Counted from the stretch's first letter, positions 54,444 through 63,461 are shown. The stretch is 64,000 nucleotides of DNA from Anaerocolumna sp. AGMB13020 (GCF_033100115.1 NZ_CP136910.1:4405001-4469000); one strand, 5' to 3'. Notes: generated by a model not told the origin, from the sequence alone. Numbers and translations are program-made.

Positions 54444-54770
54444 ATGGAGGATCATGAAAAGAAAGATGGTTTATACATTCCATGGGGTATTAAATTAGAA
54501 CGTGAATATTTCTATGGTTACGGAAAGAAAGAGCTAATAATTACAATAATTTTTACGTTACTCGGTGCCGGAATCGGAATATTTATCAATTTAGTAACTG
54601 ATAATATAATAGCTGCAGTATTAGAAGTACTAATACTACCAACTACTACTGTTTTCTGCATCGTAAAGAACGACTGTAATATTTCAGTAGTAGATCAGTT
54701 AAAGTTCATGGTCGATCATGCAAAGGAGCAAAAGAAGTATTATTATGTCCAGCAGGATGAATGGAAATGA
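54444..54770 (+). CDS. PrgI/VirB3-like small membrane protein
   Basis: About 108 residues. LYIPWGIKLEREYFYGYGKKEL leads to two hydrophobic segments (LIITIIFTLLGAGIGIFINL and IIAAVLEVLILPTTTVFCIV) and a C-terminal cytoplasmic stretch with NISVVDQLKFMVDHAKEQKK and YVQQDEWK. This is the layout of PrgI/VirB3-like subunits that normally partner VirB4. Here no VirB4 follows; the next gene is a prepilin peptidase overlapping its last ten bases. AAAGGTG before the ATG at 54444. Confidence 0.68.
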   Translation: MEDHEKKDGLYIPWGIKLEREYFYGYGKKELIITIIFTLLGAGIGIFINLVTDNIIAAVLEVLILPTTTVFCIVKNDCNISVVDQLKFMVDHAKEQKKYYYVQQDEWK

Positions 54771-55180
54771 TTGATATCCTATGCTATATTATCACACTGC
54801 TATACGCTTCAGTATATGATTATAAGTATTTAACGGTACAGAATCGAATAAATGTAGTTATTGCTTTTTTAGCTATTATGTGTTCTGACTTTACTATATG
54901 GAGGTTGTTAGTAGCCTTTTTATTTACATTGCCTATTTTGCTTTTGGCAGTTTATAAGAACTCTATTGGTGGAGGAGATATTAAATTTATATTTTCTAAT
55001 ATCTTGTATCTTGGTTTTTCTGCCGGCTATGCAGGACTTATCATTGGCTTACCTCTAGCGGTGTTGTTTGCATTGGTGAGTAAATATATTTTAAAGCAAC
55101 AGATTGATAAAATACCTTTGGTACCTTTTCTTTCCATAGGATTCTTAGTAACTATTATCATGAGAGTCATTGTTAATTAA
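54761..55180 (+). CDS. tadV: A24-type prepilin peptidase (TadV/CpaA-like)
   Basis: 139 residues with several hydrophobic segments and both catalytic aspartates of type IV prepilin peptidases: Asp in ASVYDYKYLTVQNRI and Asp in SIGGGDIKF (GxGDxK box). It cleaves the leader of Flp/Tad-type prepilins at the cytoplasmic membrane face. It lacks the methylase domain, as is usual for TadV/CpaA. It overlaps the PrgI-like gene and opens the Tad cluster. A perfect terminator hairpin overlaps its 3' end. Confidence 0.88.
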   Translation: MEMIDILCYIITLLYASVYDYKYLTVQNRINVVIAFLAIMCSDFTIWRLLVAFLFTLPILLLAVYKNSIGGGDIKFIFSNILYLGFSAGYAGLIIGLPLAVLFALVSKYILKQQIDKIPLVPFLSIGFLVTIIMRVIVN

Positions 55181-55196
55181 GCAATGACTCTTTTTT
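55163..55196 (+). terminator. Terminator overlapping the end of the prepilin peptidase gene
   Basis: AGAGTCATTG (55163-55172) and CAATGACTCT (55182-55191) form a perfect 10-pair stem with a 9-base loop, then TTTTT. The next ATG is 32 bases further, without an evident promoter. Confidence 0.85.
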
Positions 55197-55227
55197 ATAC
55201 CATAATTCATACTCGAAAGGAAAACAT

Positions 55228-56070
55228 ATGAAATACTTAAAGAATAAGACGGTTATTGGAATTTTAGCAATTGTGTTCGGATTACTTGTGGTTTTTATCA
55301 TAAGTCCACTTTATAATAGGGCACTCGAAGCAAAGACAAAAGTTGTAAGGGTGGTAAATTATATTGAGAGAGGGAGCCAGATAACCTCTGATGACATTAA
55401 AATAGAGGAAGTCGGTAGCTATAATATACAAGCAGGAGTTTATCACGCTGAAAAAGATGTGATTGGGAAATATGCAGCAGCTGATTTATACAAAGATGAA
55501 AATATCATAAACAGTAAATTATCTGATACTCCTCTATCGGAAGATGAATATCTGGAGGGTATGGATGGAACTAAAGGAGCAATGAGTATAACATTGCAAT
55601 CATTTGCTGCAGGATTATCCGGTAAGCTTTTGTCTGGGGATATTGTAAGTATAATTGCTACAGATGCTAATACAAAAGAAACGAAGGTACTACCGGAGCT
55701 TATGTATGTAAAAGTATTGGCAAGCACCACCCAAAAGGGAAAAGATGTAGATGACAAAAGCAAAAAGAACAGCGATACAGATGAAGATAATTTACCAGTA
55801 ACAGTAACCATTCAAGTTAATAGAAAACAAGCACTAGCCATGGCAAATATTGAACAGTTGGAGAAATCACATCTTGAATTAGTATTCAGGGGAACAGAAG
55901 AAGATAGTAAGCGCTTTTTGGATCAGCAAGATAAAATTATTAATGAAATGGAAGCGGATCCTCTTTTAGAAGATTCAGAGGACATTACAACAAAAGATCA
56001 ATCTGCAGATACAAAACTACCAGGTGATGCAGATCAGAAAATAGATGAGGTAGGTGATGATAATGAGTAA
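55228..56070 (+). CDS. cpaB: CpaB/RcpC-like SAF-domain pilus assembly protein
   Basis: 280 residues. One N-terminal membrane segment (residues 8-30) is followed by a SAF domain: VVRVVNYIERGSQITSDDIKIEEV and DVIGKYAAADLYKDENI. The next part (MSITLQSFAAGLSGKLLSGDIVSII, VLPELMYVKVLASTT) is typical of CpaB/RcpC, a periplasmic or external subunit of Tad pilus machines. An acidic low-complexity tail ends the protein. AAAGGA before the ATG. The TadZ-like gene overlaps its end. Confidence 0.87.
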   Translation: MKYLKNKTVIGILAIVFGLLVVFIISPLYNRALEAKTKVVRVVNYIERGSQITSDDIKIEEVGSYNIQAGVYHAEKDVIGKYAAADLYKDENIINSKLSDTPLSEDEYLEGMDGTKGAMSITLQSFAAGLSGKLLSGDIVSIIATDANTKETKVLPELMYVKVLASTTQKGKDVDDKSKKNSDTDEDNLPVTVTIQVNRKQALAMANIEQLEKSHLELVFRGTEEDSKRFLDQQDKIINEMEADPLLEDSEDITTKDQSADTKLPGDADQKIDEVGDDNE

Positions 56071-56962
56071 TGGAAAGCTGATTGCTGTGTGGGGGAGTAA
56101 GGATTGTGGGAAAACAACATTGGCAGTAAAATTAGCTTCCAAACTTGCTGCCATGAAAAGAGAAACTATTTTAATACATACGGATCTGTTGGCTCCTGAC
56201 ATTAATGTCCTAATGCCTGAAAAAAAGGATATTAACACTATGGGAAATTTATGGGCTATGCCAGATTGTAGTATAGATACAATTCTTAAGGCTTGCAATG
56301 TAACCGACTCAAAGCATTTAGCAGTACTTTCCTTCAGGAGTGGTGATAATATATTCTCTTTCCCCGAATATACAAAAGAAAATATCATGGAGATTTTCAT
56401 GAAGCTGAAAAACCTTGCAGAATTTATTATTGTTGACTGTGTAGAGGCCTTTGCATGGAATTCAATAACTACAGTATCTTTAGAGTTAGCCGACAAAGTA
56501 ATACGATTGGGTGAGCCGACCATGAAATCTTTTTCTTTTTACGATTCAAATCTTGCATTGCTAAATGATAGCAGATATAGAACTGATCAGCATTTTAAAG
56601 TTTTGGCAAAAGTTAAAAGCAACCAAGCGAAGGAAATTGCAATTAGCCATTTTGGTGGTATAAATGTTGAGCTTCCTTTCGTGGGTGAATTGGAAAAACA
56701 GATGTTAGAAGGGGAGTTGTTCCAGCTTACAGACAATAAGGAAATGAAGAGTTATAACGCAGGGATTGATAATATTCTTGATGTCGTATTCTTTGAGAAA
56801 AAAATAGAAGATAATGAAAATATAGCTTTGACACAGCTTGATAAAAAAGCAAGGAAAGTGCAAAAACCGGATAGTGACAAGAACTCATCTACCAAAGCTG
56901 CAGCTAATTTGAAATCTGTAAGATCAGCTTTTAAATCCCGCAAAAACAAGGAGGTATCGTAA
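56063..56962 (+). CDS. tadZ: TadZ/CpaE-like ParA-family ATPase
   Basis: About 299 residues. Walker A-like WGSKDCGKTTLAVKLA at the N-terminus and a Walker B-like EFIIVDCVEAFAWNS identify a MinD/ParA-type protein; the context with TadA makes TadZ/CpaE, which positions the pilus machine, the best call. The C-terminal 60 residues are basic and disordered. ATG at 56063 follows AGGTG at six bases; GTG at 56054 and ATG at 56057 are alternatives. It overlaps cpaB by eight bases and tadA begins at its stop codon. Confidence 0.84.
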   Translation: MSNGKLIAVWGSKDCGKTTLAVKLASKLAAMKRETILIHTDLLAPDINVLMPEKKDINTMGNLWAMPDCSIDTILKACNVTDSKHLAVLSFRSGDNIFSFPEYTKENIMEIFMKLKNLAEFIIVDCVEAFAWNSITTVSLELADKVIRLGEPTMKSFSFYDSNLALLNDSRYRTDQHFKVLAKVKSNQAKEIAISHFGGINVELPFVGELEKQMLEGELFQLTDNKEMKSYNAGIDNILDVVFFEKKIEDNENIALTQLDKKARKVQKPDSDKNSSTKAAANLKSVRSAFKSRKNKEVS

Positions 56963-58314
56963 TGGATAATATATTATTCAATGAAAAGGATCTTCGGCAA
57001 AAACCCTTTTTTGAAGTTTTACAGGAGGTGCAGAGTTACATTTCCGAAAACTTCTCCAATTTAATTGTGGAAGAGGAAACAGATAACACCAGGGAGCAAC
57101 TAAAAAATAATATTCGCAAATATTTAAATGATAAAAAGTTAAAAGCGGAGGAATTATCCATACAGGAAACCATTGATAAGTTATATAGTGAAATGACAGA
57201 ATTTTCAGTTCTAAATGAATACCTTGATCCCAAAAGAACTGATATTGAGGAAATTAATATCAACGCATGGAATGATGTTAAGGTAAATTTTTCGGATGGT
57301 ACTACAAAAAGCGTAGAATCTTTCTCCGGCCCAAGACACTGCGAGAATATTATCCGAAGATTACTGAACAGAGAATCAAAAATGATTCTGGATAAATCCA
57401 GACCTATTGTGAGAGGGCATTTGTCCAAGAAAATTAGAATAACAGTAATGGGTGACGGTGTAATTGATTCCAGCATAGGGCTAGCTTCATCTATTCGTAT
57501 TGTTAATCCTAAAAAGTTATGTAAACAGGATTTTATTGAAAAATGTACTGCATCTAAAGAAATGATTGATTTATTGGAGGTACTTTTTCAAAACGGTGTA
57601 TCTATGTGTATTACAGGTGAGACTGGTTCTGGTAAGACAACATTCATGAGTTACCTCTTGACAACAATCCCTTATGAAAAGAGAATCTTCACAATAGAAG
57701 AAGATGTAAGAGAATTTGATCTTGTCGTGACAGATGAAAAGGGCAAAGTACTAAACAATGTAGTCCATACTTGTACAAGAAAATCAGATGATCCGGCCAA
57801 AGTAATTGATCAAGAGAAACTTTTAGAAACGGCCATGACAATGAATCCAGATGTAATCTGTGTAGCGGAGATGAAAGGGAGGGAGAGTTATGCTGCTCAG
57901 GAAGCTGCTAATACTGGACATACAGTTATAACTACAACCCATGCCAAAAGTTGTAGAGCAACTTATCCAAGGATGCAAAATCTTTGCAGAACCAGTACCA
58001 ATATGGATAGTTTTACTTTAATGGAGATGTTAAAGGATGCTTTTCCAGTAGTAGCTTATATCGCAAAATATAAGGATAATGTCCGGAGGATAAAAGAAAT
58101 AACTGAATGCTACAGGGATGAAAACGGTAACAGTAAAATAGTAACTTTATTCAAATACAAGGTGAAAGAAAACCGTATTAACAAAGACGGGAAAAGAGAG
58201 ATTATTGGCGAATTTATTAAAGTGAATGATATCAGTGATGATCTTAAGATTATGCTATTAGAAAATGGTGTACAGCTTAATGATACTGAAGGTCAGGAGG
58301 CTGAAAATATATGA
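56962..58314 (+). CDS. tadA: TadA/CpaF-type secretion ATPase
   Basis: 450 residues. An N-terminal helical domain (IEEININAWNDVKVNFSDG) is followed by the hexameric ATPase core: Walker A CITGETGSGKTTFMSYLL, Asp box IFTIEEDVREFDL, Walker B DVICVAEMKGRESYAAQEA, His box TGHTVITTTHAKS. This is the motor of Tad/Flp pilus assembly and is distantly related to VirB11. Starts at the TA of the tadZ stop (TAATG), and tadB overlaps its end by four bases, so translation is coupled. Confidence 0.94.
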   Translation: MDNILFNEKDLRQKPFFEVLQEVQSYISENFSNLIVEEETDNTREQLKNNIRKYLNDKKLKAEELSIQETIDKLYSEMTEFSVLNEYLDPKRTDIEEININAWNDVKVNFSDGTTKSVESFSGPRHCENIIRRLLNRESKMILDKSRPIVRGHLSKKIRITVMGDGVIDSSIGLASSIRIVNPKKLCKQDFIEKCTASKEMIDLLEVLFQNGVSMCITGETGSGKTTFMSYLLTTIPYEKRIFTIEEDVREFDLVVTDEKGKVLNNVVHTCTRKSDDPAKVIDQEKLLETAMTMNPDVICVAEMKGRESYAAQEAANTGHTVITTTHAKSCRATYPRMQNLCRTSTNMDSFTLMEMLKDAFPVVAYIAKYKDNVRRIKEITECYRDENGNSKIVTLFKYKVKENRINKDGKREIIGEFIKVNDISDDLKIMLLENGVQLNDTEGQEAENI

Positions 58315-59240
58315 TAGGTTTGCTTAGATTACTATCTTTTGCGCTTTATATTTTAGGAGTTTTTTATTTACTAAGGCTTAATGTAGCTGAAGTAATACAG
58401 GATCTATCAGCGCCTTTTTATGGCAAAGAAAGCTTAAAAGATAAAATACAATATGCACAAGGGAAAAAAAAGAAAAGCTGGTTGTATCTTCTGATAGAAG
58501 ATACAAGAAATATCTTAAAACTTAATGGAAAAGAAAATGATTTTCCAAGAGTTTGCGTGTTTTCAGTATTACTTTCTATAGTGGGTATTCTTATCGGTTT
58601 TTCTATGTCTAATTATTTCATTGTGCCTGTACTCTGTGCTGGTCTATGTACAGTCCCATTTATATACATAAAATACCTGGGGATTAGATTAAAAAAACAA
58701 CAGAATGAAGAACTTGAAACTGCTTTGTCTATCATAACATCTTCTTATATTCGATCTGAGAACATTGTGCTTGCTATTTCGGAAAATAAAGACTATTTAA
58801 ATCCGCCAGTGAAAGATGTTTTTGAACAGTTTGTTCTACAGTCGAATTTGGTTAATCCAGATATAAAAATACTTTTAAACAGTTTAAAGCAGCAGATAGA
58901 TAATAGTATTTTTCAAGAATGGTGCGATGCTATTATCGCTTGCCAAGATGATGGAGCTCTAAAAACTACTTTAACGCCAATTGTAAAGAAACTATCGAAT
59001 ATCCGTCTTGTTAGTGTAAGGTTAGATGCTTTGCTGTATGCACCAATAAAAGAATTTATAACCTTGGCTTTACTTGTAGTTGCAAATGTGCCACTTATGT
59101 ATTTTCTTAATCGCACCTGGTTTGAGATACTTGTATTTCACACTGCAGGAAAGTTTACTCTTGCGGTATGTGCTGCTGTAATATTCATTTCTACAGTTAA
59201 TATTATCAAAATATCTCGACCAGTTGAATATAAGCGTTAG
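58311..59240 (+). CDS. tadB: TadB-like platform protein
   Basis: 309 residues with an N-terminal membrane segment, two central segments (RVCVFSVLLSIVGILIGFSM, PVLCAGLCTVPFIYIKYLG) and a C-terminal pair flanking PIKEFITLALLVVANVPLMYF. The cytoplasmic middle resembles the T2SSF/GspF-like domain (ETALSIITSSYIRSENIVLA, FQEWCDAIIACQDDGALKT). TadB forms with TadC the membrane platform on which TadA acts. ATGA overlap with tadA. Confidence 0.84.
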   Translation: MIGLLRLLSFALYILGVFYLLRLNVAEVIQDLSAPFYGKESLKDKIQYAQGKKKKSWLYLLIEDTRNILKLNGKENDFPRVCVFSVLLSIVGILIGFSMSNYFIVPVLCAGLCTVPFIYIKYLGIRLKKQQNEELETALSIITSSYIRSENIVLAISENKDYLNPPVKDVFEQFVLQSNLVNPDIKILLNSLKQQIDNSIFQEWCDAIIACQDDGALKTTLTPIVKKLSNIRLVSVRLDALLYAPIKEFITLALLVVANVPLMYFLNRTWFEILVFHTAGKFTLAVCAAVIFISTVNIIKISRPVEYKR

Positions 59241-59256
59241 ATAGGAGGAGTAGCCG

Positions 59257-60117
59257 ATGGTACTAATGATTTATACTTTTTTGTTTCTTATGACGGCATT
59301 TGGTATTTATTCAATAATTACTGGGCAGTTAGAACTGGTATCTTCCAAAACAGAAAAAGTTGCGAATGCATATCATAACCGTTATAAAAAGCTACAAAAT
59401 ACAGACAGATTTTTGGAAAGGCTGGCAGTTAAACTTAGCGTTTATATACGAATAGATTCTTATAAACGAAAAAAGTTAGAAGCTGACCTTAAGGGGCTGG
59501 ATATTAATGAATCACCGGAAATCTATAAAGCCAAAACACTTATAAAACCTGCAGTTATGTTACTTGGAGTAATACCTTGTCTATTGATCGTTCCTATATT
59601 ATCAATCGGTTTTATTGCAGCTGCAATTATTATTTATTTTAAGAACGATATGGAAATCAGGGAACGTTTGAGGAAGAAGAAAGAAGATATTGAATTTGAA
59701 TTACCCAGGTTTACCTGCACGTTAAAACAAGAACTAGTAAGCAGTAGAGATGTCCTTACGATACTTGAAAATTATAAGAAGAATGCTGGTGATGCTATGA
59801 AAAAAGAATTAGAGAAAACAGTTGCGGATATGCGATCTGGAAATTATGAAGCAGCGTTGCTCCGGTTTGAAAGTCGAATCTCTATACCTGCACTTTCAGA
59901 TATTATGAGAGGATTAATCGGTGTATTAAGAGGTGATAATAATGTAACTTATTTTGAGATGCTCAGCCATGATCTGGATATGCTTGAAGTACAAAGATTA
60001 GAAAATATTGCGATGAAGCAACCAGGTAAAATTAAAAAGTATCTGTTTATGCTTTTTATTTCGCTGATATTTATGTATTGCGTTATGATGGCTGTATACA
60101 CCATAAGTATGGTTTAG
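59257..60117 (+). CDS. tadC: TadC-like platform protein
   Basis: 286 residues. Membrane segments at residues 1-22, two near 100-130 (PAVMLLGVIPCLLIVPILSI) and one at the C-terminus (YLFMLFISLIFMYCVMMAVY). The domain between them is GspF-like (ELPRFTCTLKQELVSSRDVL, YEAALLRFESRISIPALSDIM). AGGAGGAG before the ATG. It partners the preceding TadB-like protein. Confidence 0.84.
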   Translation: MVLMIYTFLFLMTAFGIYSIITGQLELVSSKTEKVANAYHNRYKKLQNTDRFLERLAVKLSVYIRIDSYKRKKLEADLKGLDINESPEIYKAKTLIKPAVMLLGVIPCLLIVPILSIGFIAAAIIIYFKNDMEIRERLRKKKEDIEFELPRFTCTLKQELVSSRDVLTILENYKKNAGDAMKKELEKTVADMRSGNYEAALLRFESRISIPALSDIMRGLIGVLRGDNNVTYFEMLSHDLDMLEVQRLENIAMKQPGKIKKYLFMLFISLIFMYCVMMAVYTISMV

Positions 60118-60130
60118 TAAAGGAGTTGCG

Positions 60131-60568
60131 ATGACAAGAAAAAAGAATAAGATATCGAAGATTTTAAAAGACAAATCAGGTGCAGCAACTTATCTTGAGA
60201 TGGTAGTAACCATACTGATAGTAGCTATAGTAGTTGTATTTATTGTTAAAGTAGTTCCAGTACTTGTCTTAAAGAATCAGCTAAATACATTTGCTACTAG
60301 TGTTAGTAGAATCATTTCTGTTGAAGGGCGATATGACAATACAGTGCGTGAAGCAATTGAAGAGCTTCGGCAGAAGAGTGAGGTTGGAAATGTAACGATA
60401 ACTTTAGATGGTTCAGATTTTATCTCTGGAGGTGAAAAAATACAGTTGAATGATATTATTCAAGTCAATGTAACTACTCAGTATGATCTTGGTTTTTTTA
60501 CATTTGGTAGTTTTCCCATAACACTGAAAAATACAGCTCAATCAAGAAGTGAGGTGTATTGGAAATGA
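60131..60568 (+). CDS. DUF4320 family pseudopilin-like protein
   Basis: 145 residues. A positively charged N-terminus ending KSGAATYLEMVVTILIVAIV shows the pilin-like pattern: Gly-Ala before a Glu-containing hydrophobic helix that would be cleaved by the A24 peptidase. The rest matches DUF4320 (PVLVLKNQLNTFATSVSRIISVEG, and GGEKIQLNDIIQVNVTTQYD). It is likely a minor subunit of the Tad machine. AAAGGAG before the ATG. Confidence 0.82.
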   Translation: MTRKKNKISKILKDKSGAATYLEMVVTILIVAIVVVFIVKVVPVLVLKNQLNTFATSVSRIISVEGRYDNTVREAIEELRQKSEVGNVTITLDGSDFISGGEKIQLNDIIQVNVTTQYDLGFFTFGSFPITLKNTAQSRSEVYWK

Positions 60569-61140
60569 AACGGAGAATATTTGTTCCAAAGATAATTAAT
60601 AAAATTAAAACTAAAGACGGATCAGGAATAATTGATGGAGTAATAATTTTTCTTTTTTGTATGTTACTGTTATCTGTAGCTTTTGAATATCTAAAAGTAC
60701 AAATAATTGCTTATGGTATTCGTGATAATTTTGAGAGAGCTGTGCTTACTGTAGCGTCCGAAAATTATAATGAAGTATATGCAGGATTTCGAGAGATTGA
60801 ATATACAGGTGGTGTGTATGAGGGAGGGCCTGCAGGTGGTGGGAATATAGAAGAGATTCCTGAATGGCTTCCGCTTAATGATTACGGTAATGTTATTGAT
60901 GAATTGCAGGAGTTATTAAATTTGGAGCAAACAGAGGATGAAACGTATGTTAGTGAAAATGATAATTACGTCGTAGATAACATGATTGTTGAAGTTAGGG
61001 ATTATAGCTCTGAAGCAGGGGGCAGGTACGAAATCAGAGGAGTTATCCGGCTTCATGTTCCTCTATATTTTGTAAAGATAAAAATTACGGATATAGAATT
61101 ACCAATCAAAATAAAAACGGCATACACACCAAAGTATTAA
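60565..61140 (+). CDS. TadE/TadF-like pilin-related protein
   Basis: About 191 residues. DGSGIIDGVIIFLFCMLLLS gives a short positively charged leader and a pilin-like hydrophobic helix; the extracellular part contains a Gly-rich loop (GGVYEGGPAGGGNIEE) and an ordered C-terminus (RYEIRGVIRLHVPLYFVKIK). ATG at 60565 follows GAGGTG; it overlaps the DUF4320 gene by four bases. It is probably a TadE/F-type pseudopilin; no major Flp pilin is recognised upstream or downstream in the window. Confidence 0.72.
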   Translation: MKRRIFVPKIINKIKTKDGSGIIDGVIIFLFCMLLLSVAFEYLKVQIIAYGIRDNFERAVLTVASENYNEVYAGFREIEYTGGVYEGGPAGGGNIEEIPEWLPLNDYGNVIDELQELLNLEQTEDETYVSENDNYVVDNMIVEVRDYSSEAGGRYEIRGVIRLHVPLYFVKIKITDIELPIKIKTAYTPKY

Positions 61141-61164
61141 ATAATATAAGGGATGATAAAAAAC

Positions 61165-61193
61165 TTGATTAACTACTCGTTATGTAGTATAAT
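61165..61193 (+). promoter_or_regulatory. Promoter for the downstream exported-protein genes
   Basis: TTGATT at 61165-61170, a 17-base spacer and a perfect TATAAT at 61188-61193, in the gap between the TadE/F-like gene and the TTG start at 61258. One of the clearest promoters in the window. Confidence 0.7.
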
Positions 61194-61257
61194 TAAATTG
61201 GGAAATATTAACCTTTTTAGAATATTTTGGGTATTTGAAGAAAGAGAGGTTATTATA

Positions 61258-61878
61258 TTGAAGAAAAAGACCGAAATAAAAAGTAATAAATGGAAAATAA
61301 TGATCATAAGTACATTACCGGTTCTTCTCTTGTTGTTTTTCCTTATCATTAGTATCTTGCCACAAAAAAGCACCAAATCAGATGCTGCGACTGAGAATCA
61401 TTTGGATATTTCTCTAGATGAAAATGAAGATATAAGTACTGATGAAGAAAAAGAACTAACCCTTTTGGATTACGCAGATGTGAAAGATTATACCTATAAA
61501 GATGAGGACAAGCAAGAGGATGATAATTCATTAACTTATAAACCCAGTCGTATTAAAGAAGAAAATGATATGACGAATGAAGATAGTAAGCAGGTAACAG
61601 AAGATGCTGAAAAAGAAATAGACTCAATTGCTGCAGAAGGTAAAGACGAGAAAAGTAATGAGTCACAAATTGAACCATCAAGTAGCAATTCTAAAGATTC
61701 TAATAAAATTGTTATTGATGAATCCTCGGATACGATGAAGGATGAGACAAAGCAAAATGAATATAAAGGAGAAGATAGCCCGGAGGAAATAGAGTTTTTT
61801 GATGTCAGTCCTGAAAAGGGATCAGACATAAAGGGTGACGTTCCTGCAAGTGGTGTACATCTAGGAAATTGGAATTAG
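61258..61878 (+). CDS. Membrane-anchored acidic protein with a conserved C-terminal motif
   Basis: 206 residues from a TTG at 61258 with GAGAGG eight bases upstream. The frame is open from 61153, but that extension covers the promoter. One N-terminal membrane segment (residues 14-32) is followed by 140 residues of acidic, Ser/Asn/Lys/Glu-rich disordered spacer. The last 30 residues form a distinct motif: EFFDVSPEKGSD, then GDVPASG, His, and GNW at the end. The next gene ends in the same motif. Function unknown; the motif looks like a docking or sorting signal (inference). Confidence 0.78.
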   Translation: MKKKTEIKSNKWKIMIISTLPVLLLLFFLIISILPQKSTKSDAATENHLDISLDENEDISTDEEKELTLLDYADVKDYTYKDEDKQEDDNSLTYKPSRIKEENDMTNEDSKQVTEDAEKEIDSIAAEGKDEKSNESQIEPSSSNSKDSNKIVIDESSDTMKDETKQNEYKGEDSPEEIEFFDVSPEKGSDIKGDVPASGVHLGNWN

Positions 61879-61901
61879 TTTAAAGAAAGGGGAGATATAT
61901 T

Positions 61902-63095
61902 ATGAAAAGAAAAGTTATAACAATATCAAGTATTGTAGTTTTATTTATTTCGGTTTTAATGATTGGAGGATTTCAGTTTTTTCGAATGGATTTAAAAAAT
62001 AATACAACTGTAATTGAATTAGGGGAGCAGCTCAATGCAGAAGTTTCAAATTATGCAAAAGGGAATATTAGCAGTGCTAAACTGGATCTATCAGATGTTA
62101 ATACAACAAAGGCAGGTATCTATAATGCGTATATCTCTAATAAAACGCAGAAGTTGACTTTTAATGTTGAAGTAGTCGACACGATACCTCCAACAGCAGA
62201 TAAAATTGAAGGATTATCTTTTTTAACAAATGAAGTAGTAAAGGCAGAATCTTTAATTGTAAATATGAAAGATTACAGCAAGATAACGGTTTCTTTTGCA
62301 GACGGTAATGTAAATCATACATATACCCAAGGTGGAATCATTAATGAAGTTATTATATTGAATGATGAATCTGGTAATGAGACAAAAATTAATGTTAGTT
62401 TTGAAGTGATCGAGGATGAAAAAAAGCCAGTCTTGAGTGGTATAAAAAATATTACAGCCTTTATTGATGAGAAAATCAATTATTTTGATGGCATAACAGC
62501 TATTGATGATCGCGATGGAGATATTTCAAAAAATATTAAGGTTAACACTGATGGAATTAATCTTAATAAACCAGGACAATATAGTGTGTTATATTCCATA
62601 AAGGACAGTTCTGGTAATGAGACAACTAAAAAAATAAAAGTTACCTTATTAAAGGATAAGTCACCTGTGTTTAAAGGAATATCTAATAAAACATCATATT
62701 TAAATGAAAAAATTGATTTTTTAAATGGTGTAACTGCAATTGATGATAGAGATGGCGATATAACGTCAAAAATTAAGGTGGACACTACTAATGTAAATAT
62801 TAACGTTGCAGGTATTTATAAGGTTACTTACTCAGTTGTAGATAGTGCTAAAAATAAGACTACTAAATCAATAACTATTACAATTAAGAAAAAAGAGACA
62901 GTAACCAAGCCAAAGAATGCTAAATCAACATCACCAAGTACTAATAATTCAACTAAAAAAGATAAAAGCACAAAATCTAAGACAAACGGAAATTCCTCAA
63001 GCGAGTTCAACTTTTTTGATGTTAATCCAGAACAGGGATCAGATGTGAATGGTGATGTTCCTGCAAGTGGTGAACATGTAGGAAACTGGGGTTAA
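61902..63095 (+). CDS. Surface protein with Ig-like domains and the same C-terminal motif
   Basis: 397 residues. An N-terminal membrane segment or uncleaved signal (residues 5-25) is followed by beta-rich domains; two clear copies of a DUF5011/HYR-like Ig module carry DGITAIDDRDGDISKNIKV and NGVTAIDDRDGDITSKIKV (residues about 185-255 and 265-335). A Lys/Ser/Thr spacer follows, then the terminal motif FFDVNPEQGSD, GDVPASG, His and GNW. GGGGAG before the ATG. It pairs with the preceding gene, and both are probably exposed on the cell surface near the Tad machinery. Confidence 0.8.
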   Translation: MKRKVITISSIVVLFISVLMIGGFQFFRMDLKNNTTVIELGEQLNAEVSNYAKGNISSAKLDLSDVNTTKAGIYNAYISNKTQKLTFNVEVVDTIPPTADKIEGLSFLTNEVVKAESLIVNMKDYSKITVSFADGNVNHTYTQGGIINEVIILNDESGNETKINVSFEVIEDEKKPVLSGIKNITAFIDEKINYFDGITAIDDRDGDISKNIKVNTDGINLNKPGQYSVLYSIKDSSGNETTKKIKVTLLKDKSPVFKGISNKTSYLNEKIDFLNGVTAIDDRDGDITSKIKVDTTNVNINVAGIYKVTYSVVDSAKNKTTKSITITIKKKETVTKPKNAKSTSPSTNNSTKKDKSTKSKTNGNSSSEFNFFDVNPEQGSDVNGDVPASGEHVGNWG

Positions 63096-63137
63096 TAATT
63101 CCTTTTGAAAGAAGTAAATAATAAAGAGGTATGAGTT

Positions 63138-63431
63138 GTGAAGTCCATTTTTGAAGGAATCATGGTATCAAAAGTAGATAAATATAGTGTTGGGTGCTAT
63201 TCTGATAGCGAATTTATTGACATAGAAAAGGAGTACGCATATGCAAATTCAACGGATATAAGTGATATAGTTGAATTAAACATAGGCTACAAAGATGGTA
63301 CACTAAGAATTATAAAGGAACTTATAAATAATACTTTAAATGAGTATACCCACATTGTTGAGGATAGAGATGGTTTCCTATTTGCTATAGCAGTAAAAGA
63401 TGGGGATTATAGTGAGTTATACCTCACCTAA
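63138..63431 (+). CDS. Hypothetical small protein
   Basis: 97 residues from a GTG at 63138 with AAGAGGT nine bases upstream. Acidic and soluble, with VGCYSDSEFIDIEKEYAYAN, ELNIGYKDGTLRIIKELINN and DRDGFLFAIAVKDGDY. No family recognised. Followed directly by a terminator. Confidence 0.68.
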   Translation: MKSIFEGIMVSKVDKYSVGCYSDSEFIDIEKEYAYANSTDISDIVELNIGYKDGTLRIIKELINNTLNEYTHIVEDRDGFLFAIAVKDGDYSELYLT

Positions 63432-63461
63432 ATCCGCATACCTTAATAATGTGTATTTGTA

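Noticed and set aside
54444..54770. Reading the PrgI-like protein as proof of a VirB4-dependent system
   Set aside because: No VirB4 motif is seen in any forward frame of the window; the gene may have been recruited, so only the layout is reported.
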